A program made the translations under genes and the position numbers. A stretch of DNA of 24,237 nucleotides from JAYEHK01 sp034659475 (GTDB taxonomy: Bacteria; Bacillota; Syntrophomonadia; Syntrophomonadales; Syntrophomonadaceae), in assembly GCA_034659475.1 (NCBI GenBank), contig JAYEHK010000030.1, forward strand, positions 1-24,237. Reading direction: 5' to 3'. The notes under the pieces were generated by a model that ran no database searches, was not told where the DNA came from, and saw only the letters and a list, made by a program, of their open reading frames with translations. This document shows, piece after piece, positions 1 to 8,210 of the stretch (the stretch's first letter is position 1; each line of letters starts with the position of its first letter).

Positions 1-348
1 TTTTGAATTATGGTGAGTCAGGGGACGGTTCCTTGACTCATCCAAAAACCTATTGGAATCCAAAGCCATAAGCAAAAAAGTTGCTAAGCACTTAACTTAT
101 TCAGAAAATATATTTGGTTTCCATTAAATATTGCGAATAAGTTAGGAGCCTGGCTTCCTTCATGCAGCGTTACCACCCAATAATCTAAATACGTAGAGTA
201 TCCAATAAGTTCACAAATGGGGTCTGACCCCATTTGTGAACATAAAAAATCGTCCCATTTTAAAAGTATAAAAAAATCCGTGAAAATCCGTTAAATCCGT
301 GTTATCCGTGTTAAATTTTACATTTCTTGTTACTGCGCATCTTCTGTC
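1..348 (+). repeat. Composite palindromic repeat, copy A
   Basis: Copy A has a core of about 230 bp (12-241). It opens with a hairpin carrying the GGGGACGG core (12-42) and closes with a 33-nt palindrome around GGGGTCTGACCCC (209-241). Between them is an imperfect 20-nt inverted repeat (83-102 with 135-154, 16/20). Downstream, 270-348 is an AT-rich arm of short-period ATCCGTG/TTAAATCCGTG units ending in ATCTTCTGTC. The reverse complement of 8787-9124 matches it almost base for base in the arm and at roughly 90 percent in the core. The left outer arm, if present, lies before the window. No coding potential was seen. It is probably a non-autonomous mobile or REP-derived element; that is an inference. 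Confidence 0.8.
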
Positions 349-388
349 TATTGCGTTGTGATCATTTCAATATGTTTTGCGTGTTTTA

Positions 389-419
389 AAAAGGCTTCCT
401 GTTTAGGGAGTCTTTTTTT
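389..419 (+). terminator. Rho-independent terminator of an upstream gene
   Basis: A 12-bp stem (389-400 with 405-416, two G-U pairs, loop GTTT) runs into a T-tract to 419. It would end a + strand transcript starting before the window. From here to the spoIIE promoter at about 547 I see nothing convincing; a 31-codon ORF at 430-525 has no ribosome site. Confidence 0.7.
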
Positions 420-546
420 GTCTGTTAGAATGACGTTTTGGGGGAATGGTTTTCAGGGAAGATTTGTTGAAGACTGGGTGAAGGGGGATGTACGGGGGAA
501 TAATAAAGGGATTTTGTTTGAATAAAAAAAGCCCTCTCTCCACTAG

Positions 547-580
547 ATGACAGAATGCTGCGTTAACCTACTGCTATAAT
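547..580 (+). promoter_or_regulatory. Probable spoIIE promoter with a long spacer
   Basis: A perfect -10 hexamer TATAAT (575-580) has the extended TG motif at 572-573. The best -35 candidate is ATGACA (547-552), which leaves a spacer of 22 bp. Bacillus spoIIG and spoIIE promoters are known for 21-22-bp spacers and dependence on phosphorylated Spo0A, so the odd spacing fits the downstream gene. I could not find a clean 0A box (TGTCGAA) nearby. The -10 is secure; the -35 and the Spo0A link are inferred. Confidence 0.5.
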
Positions 581-586
581 TAGAAA

Positions 587-700
587 ACTCGGGTTACGCC
601 TAGCCGACAGGCGACGGCGGATGCCAGAGGTTTCCATACTATCGATAAATAGGGTTATACCTTTTGAACCTTTGATAGTGTGGAAAAACCTGTAGCTTAG
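587..700 (+). promoter_or_regulatory. Structured 5' leader of spoIIE
   Basis: Between the predicted transcription start (about 587) and the SD lie roughly 115 nt that fold strongly. A GCCT/AGGC hairpin lies near 598-612. A long stem pairs 628-643 with 674-690 (13 uninterrupted pairs, one G-U, then a two-base bulge) and encloses a smaller GGTT/AACC stem. I compared it by eye with common riboswitch cores (TPP, FMN, SAM, cobalamin, glycine, c-di-GMP, THF) and could not assign it. It may be a protein-binding leader, a repeat remnant or a chance fold. Confidence 0.35.
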
Positions 701-716
701 TGGTGAGGGGGGAGCC

Positions 717-3179
717 ATGTTGGAACGACCAGAAGTTTATCCGTATCAGCGAATAGAAGAAAAACAAATTGGAACCCATCGCAAACGTTTTCGAAAATGG
801 GAGGGTAAAATACCGAAATCCAACATTCGGTTAAAAACTAATTTGAAAAACCTTGACTTAACGCAATTCTGCACCGTGCAAAATCTGCTGTTTGCAGTTG
901 CAGCGGTTATTTTGGGCAGGGCCTTCCTGCTGGCAGAATTACTACCGTTTGCCTTTGCGTTTCTGGTAGCTTTTGCGTATCATAATCGAGAAAAAACCAT
1001 ACTCATATCAGTCTTTACTGTAATTGGTTTTTTAACTGTTCTTGAGGGCTTTGATCTGTGGAAAAATATAATTACGCTGCTGATTATGGTCGTTGTTCTC
1101 CGTTGTTGGAGCATTAATGAGGAGCGGAAATGGTGGGGGATGCCTCTTTTAACTGTGTCGGTCGTCCTGCTCACGAAAAGTTTGTTGCTGCTTTTGCCCG
1201 GACAACACAGTTTTTATCAACAGATGGTGATTGTGTTTGAGGCCATGATTGCAGGGGTAGTAACCTTTGTTTTTCTCGTGGCAGGTGATGTGACTCGTAA
1301 AAATAAAGTTATCTCGCAATTAAATTTTGAGGAGATGGCTGCTTTTGTTGTGCTTGGCACGGGCATTGTCATGGGCATAAATGACTTATATATTGCTGGT
1401 TTGGGTATTAGCAGTATCTTATGCCGATTAGGAATACTGGTGTCTGCTTTTCTATGGGGGGCAGGGGGAGCCACCATGGTAGGGGTTATGGCTGGTATTA
1501 TTCCTTCCATCTCGTCCAGTATTTTTACTGAAAACCTGGCTATTTACGCCTTATCTGGTCTACTGGCAGGAGCCTTTCGCCATTTTGGCAAATTGGGGGT
1601 CGTCATGGGATTTATGTTGGGGAATCTGGCACTTTCCATGTTTATTGGTGACAGTCAGGCAGCGATTATGGGGATGTGGGAGACGATTATCGCTACCTTG
1701 ATCTTTTTTCTTTTCCCCCAATTTCTTCAGGATAAACTGCAGAGCGGATTTTCTGATCATTCTTCCGGGAGAGAGATTTATAATCGACCTGTTCTGGATC
1801 ATAATATCAATGAAGTGGCACGAAATCAGATCCATCATCTGGCAGAGGTCTTTGACGAATTGAGTGCTAGTTTTATAGAAAAAAGCAGTACTGCGCAAAA
1901 CCATCGGGGGGCTTATCTTAGCTATCTTTATGATGAGCTGTCGCATGGATTCTGTGAAGGATGCTCCCGGCATGAGCACTGCTGGAAGATTGAAGCCTAC
2001 AGTACGTCCCAGGAGATCTTGGATATTTTCACAATGGCTGAAAATCAGGGGCAGGTGAATTACGAGGACTGCCCGAGTACGTTCAGACGAAAATGCATCC
2101 ATGGGCGGGAATTAATTAGTACAATTAATTATCTGTTTGATAATCTTCGTACGAGTGAATACTGGTCAGGCAAAATAGAGGAGTCTCGACAGCTTGTTTC
2201 CCGGCAACTTAAGGGCGTCAGTGGTGTTGTAAAAGAACTGGCAGAGGAGTTTAACAACCAGGGATATGTGGATGTGGAACTGCGCGAACACATACTAAAA
2301 GCCTGCAAACGGCGTGGGGTTATGGTGCAGGATGTTACCCCTGTTCGAACGTCGAATGAACAGGTCCATTTTAATGTAGTGGCTCATTCGTGTGTGGATG
2401 GAACTGGGTGTGATCTATCCATCGCGCCGGCTATTTCAACGATACTGGGTGAAAAGCTGGAGGTGTGCAACAAACAATGTCCGCGTTTTATGGGTAAAGG
2501 AACCTGTGAATTCACATTAACTCGAGCCTTTAATTATCGCATCAACAGTGCTGCTGTACAGGTGCCCAGAGAAGAAGTGTGCGGGGACAGTCTTAAGATT
2601 ACTACCCTAAAAGAAGGCAAGGAGCTCATTGTGCTCAGTGACGGCATGGGGGTGGGGGAGGACGCAGCTAATGAAAGCGTAACCGCGGTTAGTCTGTTGG
2701 AAAATCTTTTAAATGGAGGATTTGAAAAAGAACTGGCGTTGAAAACGATCAATTCCGTTTTATTGCTGCGATCTTTGCGGGAGACGTTTACGACCCTGGA
2801 TATGATTTTGGTGGATCTGTATACTGGCGATGTCGATTTTGTTAAAACAGCGTCTGCGCCATCTTTTGTCAAACGAGGGAAACAGGTAGCAGTAATCCGT
2901 TCCTCTTCATTACCCATGGGAATTTTAGAAACCCTGGAGATCGTAAGTGACCAACGCGTTCTCAAACCTGGGGATATGTTGCTTATGGTTTCGGATGGGG
3001 TAATGGAAGCGAGTCGGGATGTGCAGGGTGAAGATTGGATTCAAGCCTTACTGGTTGATATCGCTGAAAGAGATCCACAGGCGGTGGCTGAACTCATAAT
3101 GAACCGCGCCCTCTCTCTCTGCCAAGGAACGCCCCGAGATGACATGACTGTCATCTGCCTGGTGATGGAAATGAATTAG
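717..3179 (+). CDS. spoIIE: Stage II sporulation protein E (SpoIIE), PP2C-type phosphatase
   Basis: SpoIIE is the membrane-bound serine phosphatase that dephosphorylates SpoIIAA and so releases sigma-F in the forespore; in Bacillus it also works with FtsZ at the polar septum. The 820-aa protein is close to the Bacillus length. Residues about 50-340 form a run of hydrophobic segments consistent with a multi-pass membrane domain. A central region (about 360-600) is followed by the PP2C domain with metal-binding signatures VLSDGMG (about 638), VSDGVMEA (about 757) and DDMTVI (about 806). Two cysteine clusters stand out, GFCEGCSRHEHC (411-422) and CNKQCPRFMGKGTC just before the phosphatase domain. 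ATG 717 follows a GGGGGGAG ribosome site. It is apparently monocistronic, ending in a hairpin directly after the stop. Confidence 0.97.
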   Translation: MLERPEVYPYQRIEEKQIGTHRKRFRKWEGKIPKSNIRLKTNLKNLDLTQFCTVQNLLFAVAAVILGRAFLLAELLPFAFAFLVAFAYHNREKTILISVFTVIGFLTVLEGFDLWKNIITLLIMVVVLRCWSINEERKWWGMPLLTVSVVLLTKSLLLLLPGQHSFYQQMVIVFEAMIAGVVTFVFLVAGDVTRKNKVISQLNFEEMAAFVVLGTGIVMGINDLYIAGLGISSILCRLGILVSAFLWGAGGATMVGVMAGIIPSISSSIFTENLAIYALSGLLAGAFRHFGKLGVVMGFMLGNLALSMFIGDSQAAIMGMWETIIATLIFFLFPQFLQDKLQSGFSDHSSGREIYNRPVLDHNINEVARNQIHHLAEVFDELSASFIEKSSTAQNHRGAYLSYLYDELSHGFCEGCSRHEHCWKIEAYSTSQEILDIFTMAENQGQVNYEDCPSTFRRKCIHGRELISTINYLFDNLRTSEYWSGKIEESRQLVSRQLKGVSGVVKELAEEFNNQGYVDVELREHILKACKRRGVMVQDVTPVRTSNEQVHFNVVAHSCVDGTGCDLSIAPAISTILGEKLEVCNKQCPRFMGKGTCEFTLTRAFNYRINSAAVQVPREEVCGDSLKITTLKEGKELIVLSDGMGVGEDAANESVTAVSLLENLLNGGFEKELALKTINSVLLLRSLRETFTTLDMILVDLYTGDVDFVKTASAPSFVKRGKQVAVIRSSSLPMGILETLEIVSDQRVLKPGDMLLMVSDGVMEASRDVQGEDWIQALLVDIAERDPQAVAELIMNRALSLCQGTPRDDMTVICLVMEMN

Positions 3180-3180
3180 A

Positions 3181-3247
3181 GGGTTCGTAAGGAAACATTA
3201 AAAGACGCACCTAACGGGTGCGTCTTTTAATGTTTCCTTACGAATCC
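3181..3247. terminator. Very long hairpin terminator after spoIIE
   Basis: The region is an almost perfect palindrome: 3181-3212 pairs with 3216-3247 (about 32 bp, G-U pairs at both ends, loop AAC). The inner part, AAAGACGCACC with GGTGCGTCTTTT, is a typical bidirectional rho-independent terminator. The outer 15 or so bp extend the stem far beyond what termination needs. It begins two bases after the spoIIE stop. Confidence 0.8.
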
Positions 3248-3329
3248 TTTATAGCAGCAACCATACTCAATGAGCACACGCAACCAACGATGAAAATAGG
3301 TGAGGGGGGTTAGGTGTAATGTGATGCCA

Positions 3330-3480
3330 GGGGATGAAGGCTTAAGAACGCTTGGGTCCGGTCTTATGTCTTACGTACGAGCTGAATAGGTGATGCTCTG
3401 TCTACCTGGGCAGGGAGAGCTAATTTTAATCTTTCTCTATCGCCTTTACCCCCCTGCGCTAACCTTAAGCCTTCATCCCC
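3330..3480. repeat. 151-bp region bounded by a perfect 17-bp inverted repeat
   Basis: GGGGATGAAGGCTTAAG at 3330-3346 is exactly reverse-complemented at 3464-3480. The 117 bp between them has no convincing ORF. The flanking run GGGGGGTTAGGTGTAATG (3305-3322) resembles GGGGTTAGGCGTGAGG after panD (14514-14529), suggesting a shared repeat family. It could be a small non-autonomous element or a structured RNA. The gap between spoIIE and tilS (3180-3646) holds only this, the terminator and the repeat at 3499-3559. Confidence 0.55.
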
Positions 3481-3498
3481 AAGGTATAATTAAAAAAA

Positions 3499-3559
3499 AC
3501 AGCGTAAATCAGCGAACATCAGCGTAAATCTGCGTTTTCGGTTCCTATTTTCGTACTAA
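3499..3559 (+). repeat. CAGCG/ATCAGCG short-period repeat, single arm
   Basis: Short units of the form CAGCGTAAAT, CAGCGAACAT, CAGCGTAAAT run into a tail that is identical over 34 nt (3526-3559) to 8123-8156. Both copies lie a little upstream of a gene start, tilS here and the HD-domain gene there. A related, oppositely oriented form lies after nadC (18206-18381). Confidence 0.7.
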
Positions 3560-3646
3560 ATTTGTTTTAAATATCCCTAAAAAGGTTTACTATTATACCC
3601 TGCTTGGGTAGCATATGTACAGTGACAATTATAGGGGAGTTTTTTT

Positions 3647-5011
3647 ATGATTAATCAAGTGAGGGCTTTTATTCAAAAACATGCGTTGATTGCATCGGGG
3701 GATACGGTCATTGTTGCTGTTTCTGGAGGACCGGATTCGATAGCATTGCTGCATGTATTGACGATTCTTGCCCCTGAGTTGCAATGTGACCTTGCTGTGG
3801 CGCATGTAAATCATCTTCTGCGGGAAAATGCGAATGAAGATGAAAGATTTGTCAGAGATTGCTGTGAAAAGTGGGAGATTCCTTTTTATACGACCCATCA
3901 GGACGTGGCTTCTTTTGCCAAAACAGCGAAAAAATCTTTAGAAGATGCGGGCCGCGTCAAACGCTATGAATTTTTTCGTGAATTGGCAGAGAAACTGGAA
4001 GCATCCTGTATTGCAACAGCCCACCACCACGACGACGTTGCTGAAACGGTACTGCTTCATCTGCTGCGAGGAACAGGGATAAAGGGATTACGAGGGATTA
4101 TGCCTCATAATGGACAATTGGTCAGACCCTTTTTAGACGTGACCCGGCAGGAGATCCTTAACTATCTTTCGCAAAATCAACTGGCATACCGAATTGATGA
4201 GAGCAATGATTGTGTGGCGTACACACGAAATCGAATTCGGCATGAATTAATCCCCTATCTGGAAGAATCCTTTAACCCCAGGATTGTGGAAACCCTCTGC
4301 CAGTTGGCACGCATCAGCGCGGATGAAAATGATCTGATGGAAGCCTGGACGGATGAATGTTGGCACGAGATTGTATCTGCCCCGGAGGGGGAGACGATTC
4401 ATCTAAATAGATCCGCATTTTCAGCTCTTCCTGTGGCCATTCAGAGGCGTCTTGTGATGTTTGCGTTTTCACAGTTATCGGAGAATGGTGGCTGGACGCT
4501 TTCGGATGCAGAAAAAGTCTTGATTTTAAGTGAAAAAGATGGCTCCTCAAGGGTGTTGCATCTCAAAAAGAAGGTTAAGGTCAATCTATCTTATGATAAA
4601 ATAGTATTCACTAGGCAGTTGCCAGAAAGAAAGGGGTTTAAATATCGGGTTCCCATTCCCGGTCAAATCAAAATTGAGGAAACTGGAGATACATATGAAT
4701 TCCGTTTGATTCCCAGAGAAGGGTTTCAGCCATGTCCTGAAGAATTCTACTTTGATTATAACTGCTTATCGCAGCCGCTTTATCTTCGTTCCCGTAAAAA
4801 TGGGGACGTGTTTTGTCCCTTTGGTATGAAGGGAACAAAAAAAGTAAAAGATTTTTTTATTGATCAGAAGATTCCCTATTTTGAACGGGAACGTCTGGCT
4901 CTGTTGGTGTCAGCAGAGGATAAAGTCTATGCTATTCTAGGTTTCCGGAGGGGAAGAGAAGCGTTGGTTTCGACCAATACGGACACAATTCTTGTGATAA
5001 AAAAAGCTTAA
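3647..5011 (+). CDS. tilS: tRNA(Ile)-lysidine synthase TilS
   Basis: TilS converts the wobble cytidine of the CAU-anticodon isoleucine tRNA to lysidine using lysine and ATP, so that AUA is read as isoleucine. The 454-aa protein carries the N-type ATP pyrophosphatase P-loop AVSGGPDS (residues 24-31), the family segment ATAHHHDD (about 124-131), LLRGTGIKGLRG and NRIRHELIPYLE, then a C-terminal domain whose end (KVKDFFIDQKIPYFER) is the usual tRNA-binding TilS_C signature. ATG 3647 follows TAGGGGAG. Bacilli usually have hpt (hypoxanthine phosphoribosyltransferase) between tilS and ftsH; here only about 200 non-coding bases follow. Confidence 0.96.
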   Translation: MINQVRAFIQKHALIASGDTVIVAVSGGPDSIALLHVLTILAPELQCDLAVAHVNHLLRENANEDERFVRDCCEKWEIPFYTTHQDVASFAKTAKKSLEDAGRVKRYEFFRELAEKLEASCIATAHHHDDVAETVLLHLLRGTGIKGLRGIMPHNGQLVRPFLDVTRQEILNYLSQNQLAYRIDESNDCVAYTRNRIRHELIPYLEESFNPRIVETLCQLARISADENDLMEAWTDECWHEIVSAPEGETIHLNRSAFSALPVAIQRRLVMFAFSQLSENGGWTLSDAEKVLILSEKDGSSRVLHLKKKVKVNLSYDKIVFTRQLPERKGFKYRVPIPGQIKIEETGDTYEFRLIPREGFQPCPEEFYFDYNCLSQPLYLRSRKNGDVFCPFGMKGTKKVKDFFIDQKIPYFERERLALLVSAEDKVYAILGFRRGREALVSTNTDTILVIKKA

Positions 5012-5080
5012 TACGCTCACAATAAGGATATGGGTGTAGAAGCCCTTTATACGAGTAATTTTAAAGCTAGGACTGTTTCA

Positions 5081-5109
5081 TTGAAAAGCAATAAGGCTTA
5101 TGCTACAAT
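5081..5109 (+). promoter_or_regulatory. Sigma-A promoter for ftsH
   Basis: TTGAAA (5081-5086) and TACAAT (5104-5109) are separated by 17 bp and carry the extended TG at 5101-5102. This lies about 100 nt upstream of the ftsH start, so ftsH-ndk appear to be transcribed separately from tilS. Confidence 0.65.
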
Positions 5110-5212
5110 ATGACAGAAATTCATAGAAAAGAGATGGGCTTTTGTGATGCGATAGATGTATTAATCGTTATTCATGTCATGTAAATGTACCTGAGAAGGG
5201 GAGGGATATGCT

Positions 5213-7090
5213 TTGGATCGAGCACTCAAAAATATTGCCATATATGTTCTTATTGTGTTGCTGGCTTTATTTGCCATTAAAATGACGTCAGCCCCGCAAG
5301 TGCAGGAAACCGAGTTAACCTATTCTGAGTTTTACAGCAAGATTCAGCAGGCGCAGGTAAAAAGTGCATATGTTGAAGTAGATGAGTTGGTTTACAACAT
5401 TTCTGCTGAATTAAAAGGTGGAGAAAAGGTTACTGTTGTTGCCGATAAAGAAAGCGAAATCGTTGAGTTTATGCAGGACAACAAAGTACAAGTAGATACG
5501 GACAAGATTCCGCCTCCACCATGGTGGACATCCTTGTTGACGACACTCTTTCCTATTATTATTTTAATTGCGTTTCTTCTGTTTATCATGAATCAGACCC
5601 AGGGTGGGGGAAACAAGGTGATGCAGTTTGGGAAGAGTAAAGCGCGGTTACTGTCTGGCGAAGAGGTAAAGATTTCTTTTAAAGATGTAGCAGGAGCCGA
5701 AGAGGCCAAGGAGGAAATGGAAGAAGTTGTTGAATTTTTGAAAAACCCTCAAAAGTTCATCAAAATAGGGGCCAAGATTCCTAAAGGGGTACTGTTGTTT
5801 GGAGCGCCGGGTACCGGTAAAACCTTAATGGCCAAGGCTGTGGCAGGGGAAGCAGGAGTGCCGTTTTTTTCCATCAGCGGATCTGATTTTGTTGAAATGT
5901 TTGTAGGCGTTGGGGCAGCGCGTGTAAGAGACCTGTTCGAGCAGGCCAAGAAAAATTCTCCCTGCATTGTGTTTATTGATGAAATTGATGCTGTAGGGCG
6001 TCAGCGCGGTGCTGGACTCGGGGGAGGACATGATGAGAGAGAACAGACCCTGAATCAATTGTTGGTTGAGATGGATGGCTTTAGCACCAACGAAGGCATT
6101 ATTGTGATGGCTTCAACCAACCGGCCGGATATTCTTGATCCTGCGCTGTTAAGGCCGGGACGGTTTGATCGTCATATCCTGATCGATCGACCGGACGTAA
6201 GAGGTCGTGAGGAGATTCTTAAGGTTCATGTTCAGGACAAACCTCTTGACGAAACTGCTGATTTAGAAATACTGGCTAAACGGACTCCTGGCTTTACAGG
6301 AGCAGACCTGGCCAATCTGGTCAACGAAGCAGCGCTGTTGACGGCCAGACGTGATAAAGAGAAGATTAGTATGAATGAAATGGAAGAATCGATTGAGCGA
6401 GTCATTGCTGGTCCTGAGAAGAAGACCAGGGTGATCTCTGAAAAAGAAAAAAGACTGGTGGCTTTTCACGAGGCGGGGCATGCCATTGTTGGCTATTCAT
6501 TGCCGCATACGGATAAGCTGCATAAGATCTCTATTATTCCTCGTGGGCGGGCAGGCGGTTATACCCTGTTGCTTCCGGAGGAAGATCGTAATTACATTAC
6601 CAAATCCTACATGCTGGATGAAGTGGCCACACTGTTGGGAGGGCGCGTATCCGAAGCATTGGTATTACATGATATCAGTACAGGGGCACAAAATGACCTG
6701 GAAAGAGCCAGCTCGATTGTACGAAAAATGATCACTGAATACGGTATGAGTGAGGAATTAGGACCGTTGACCTTTGGGCATAAAGATGAAGAGGTCTTTT
6801 TGGGCAGGGATATCTCACGCGCTAGAGATTATTCAGATGCCATCGCTTTTGCAATTGATAAAGAAGCCAGTCAGTATATGGAGGAAAGTTATCAAAAGGC
6901 AGAAGCGATTCTAAACGAGAATATGGAGGCGCTCCATCGTGTAGCTGCGGCATTGATCGAAAAAGAAATCATTGAAGCAGATGAATTTGAAGCAATTATG
7001 AAAAACGAAAAGGGTGAGATAGCAAAGGAAAATCTCTCCGATGAGGTTTCTTTGCAAAAGGAAACAACCATTGAACCGAAAGGGGAATAA
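5213..7090 (+). CDS. ftsH: ATP-dependent zinc metalloprotease FtsH
   Basis: FtsH is a hexameric AAA+ protease anchored in the membrane that degrades damaged membrane proteins and short-lived regulators. The 625-aa protein has two membrane segments (about 5-24 and 107-127) around an extracytoplasmic loop. The cytoplasmic AAA domain follows, with Walker A GAPGTGKT (197-204), pore motif MFVG (229-232), Walker B FIDEID (254-259) and the second region of homology ending in RPGRFDR. The zinc site is HEAGH (419-423) with the third ligand D495 in GAQNDLERA. The start is TTG 5213, 7 nt after GAGGG; a nearer ATG at 5208 is out of frame and opens only a short ORF. ndk follows 3 nt after the stop. Confidence 0.97.
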   Translation: MDRALKNIAIYVLIVLLALFAIKMTSAPQVQETELTYSEFYSKIQQAQVKSAYVEVDELVYNISAELKGGEKVTVVADKESEIVEFMQDNKVQVDTDKIPPPPWWTSLLTTLFPIIILIAFLLFIMNQTQGGGNKVMQFGKSKARLLSGEEVKISFKDVAGAEEAKEEMEEVVEFLKNPQKFIKIGAKIPKGVLLFGAPGTGKTLMAKAVAGEAGVPFFSISGSDFVEMFVGVGAARVRDLFEQAKKNSPCIVFIDEIDAVGRQRGAGLGGGHDEREQTLNQLLVEMDGFSTNEGIIVMASTNRPDILDPALLRPGRFDRHILIDRPDVRGREEILKVHVQDKPLDETADLEILAKRTPGFTGADLANLVNEAALLTARRDKEKISMNEMEESIERVIAGPEKKTRVISEKEKRLVAFHEAGHAIVGYSLPHTDKLHKISIIPRGRAGGYTLLLPEEDRNYITKSYMLDEVATLLGGRVSEALVLHDISTGAQNDLERASSIVRKMITEYGMSEELGPLTFGHKDEEVFLGRDISRARDYSDAIAFAIDKEASQYMEESYQKAEAILNENMEALHRVAAALIEKEIIEADEFEAIMKNEKGEIAKENLSDEVSLQKETTIEPKGE

Positions 7091-7093
7091 AGC

Positions 7094-7537
7094 ATGGAAC
7101 AGACCTTTGTAATGCTTAAACCCGAAACTGTACAGCGTGGTTTAGCAGGAACGATTGTGCAAAGAATTGAAAACAAGGGCTTTAGATTAGTAGCCATGAA
7201 AATGATGGTGATCGATGAGAGCCTGGCCAACAAACATTATGCAGAACACGAGGGGAAAGATTTCTTCCCGGAACTTGTGCAGCACATTTGTTCAGGACCG
7301 GTTGTTGCCATGGTATGGGAGGGGATAGGGGCGATTGCTGCGATCCGTTCCATGATGGGGAAGACCAATCCTCTGGAAGCAACGCCGGGCACGATTCGGG
7401 GCGACTATGGAGCAACCATGTCCCGTAATATGATTCATGGTTCAGATGCAATAGATTCTGCAAGACGCGAAATCAGTCTATTTTTTAAGGACGATGAGGT
7501 CCTGACCTACAATCGCACCATAGCACATTGGATATAA
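7094..7537 (+). CDS. ndk: Nucleoside diphosphate kinase
   Basis: Ndk transfers the gamma phosphate between nucleoside tri- and diphosphates through a phosphohistidine. The 147-aa product is standard length, with the N-terminal nucleotide-fold signature MLKPETVQRGL (7-17), the loop NPLEATPGTIRGDYG (92-106) and the active-site NMIHGSDA with H115. It starts 3 nt after the ftsH stop and most likely shares its transcript. Its stop codon runs into the terminator stem. Confidence 0.96.
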   Translation: MEQTFVMLKPETVQRGLAGTIVQRIENKGFRLVAMKMMVIDESLANKHYAEHEGKDFFPELVQHICSGPVVAMVWEGIGAIAAIRSMMGKTNPLEATPGTIRGDYGATMSRNMIHGSDAIDSARREISLFFKDDEVLTYNRTIAHWI

Positions 7538-7566
7538 AAAGCTGCCGGGGAAACCTGGCAGCTTTT
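7537..7566 (+). terminator. Terminator of the ftsH-ndk unit
   Basis: A 13-bp stem (7537-7549 with 7554-7566) is closed by a GAAA tetraloop and flanked by A-tract and T-tract sequence, with one G-U pair. It starts at the last base of the ndk stop codon. Confidence 0.85.
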
Positions 7567-7612
7567 GCTATAACGCAATAATGATTCCCCTGCAGAAAGT
7601 AATATTGGTGAG

Positions 7613-7914
7613 TTTGAATGCATAATTATTCTTCCAGCAGTCTCCGCATGGGGTAACACTAACTGCTTGACAATCGAGAAAAGGGGTACAGGGCAAACCA
7701 AACGTCCGTGTTTGCGTCCTCAATAGTGAGCGTAGCGAACATCAGTTGTGCCCGAAGGGTGTTGCCCTCTCGCCCCGTCCATGGGGCTCGCCCCCTTTTC
7801 CCGATTGTCTTCACAGAGTGTTACAACCTTATTGGCGAACGATAGAGAGCATCAGTGGTGCTCTTGAGTGCTCCCATGCTCCGCCAACGCTTCCAGAATA
7901 ATCATGCATTCAAA
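7613..7914. repeat. About 300-bp nested inverted-repeat element
   Basis: The ends are a 20-nt inverted repeat matching at 19/20 (7613-7632 with 7895-7914). Further in, TAACACT (7654-7660) pairs with AGTGTTA (7817-7823), and an 18-nt block at 7669-7686 pairs with 7792-7809 at 17/18. The centre holds smaller hairpins, for example CCCGAAGGG and GCCCCGTCCATGGGGC. The blocks are nested in order, so the whole element could fold as one long branched stem. No ORF is supported. It could be a MITE-like element or a structured RNA; I do not recognise the family. The next 130 bp (7915-8045) repeat an ATTCAAACAG word but hold no supported gene. Confidence 0.6.
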
Positions 7915-8048
7915 CAGAAAAAATGGAGGTTTTCGCAGTGGAATCATTTATACATTCAAACAGGAAGATATATTGGCTTTTGAAGGAGAACCCTCCATGG
8001 CCGCGAGCCACAACCACCCATGAATATAGAAGAGGTGCAGCGCAGAGG

Positions 8049-8156
8049 GAACGATTTTAACGCTGATTACCGCTGATTTTCGCTGTTTTATATATTTATA
8101 AATTAACAGCGTTCATCAGCGAAAATCTGCGTTTTCGGTTCCTATTTTCGTACTAA
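8049..8156. repeat. CAGCG/ATCAGCG repeat as an inverted pair
   Basis: The left arm (8049-8087) and right arm (8105-8141) are imperfect inverted copies built from CGCTGATT and CAGCG units, about 17 nt apart. The tail 8123-8156 is identical to 3526-3559. The element sits immediately upstream of the promoter region of the HD-domain gene. Confidence 0.65.
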
Positions 8157-8210
8157 CCAATATTAATAATTTTTGCGAATTTTTAAAGGATTTTTTCTTA
8201 CGTCGTTTAA

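Noticed and set aside
265..348. Possible CRISPR array in the ATCCGTG short-period repeats
   Set aside because: Units are only about 8-10 bp with no unique spacers of regular length; no cas genes nearby.
430..525. 31-codon ORF upstream of spoIIE
   Set aside because: No ribosome site, no recognisable composition, and it lies between a terminator and a promoter.
587..700. tRNA or known riboswitch before spoIIE
   Set aside because: No cloverleaf or CCA-end geometry, and no match to the conserved cores of the riboswitch classes I could recall.
2534..2965. Long reverse-strand ORF within spoIIE, and similar ones within other genes
   Set aside because: Shadows of strongly supported + strand genes, lacking ribosome sites and recognisable domains.
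7923..8060. 45-codon ORF (MEVFAVESF...) in the ndk-HD gap
   Set aside because: No SD, and it ends inside a repeat arm; more likely chance reading through repeat sequence.
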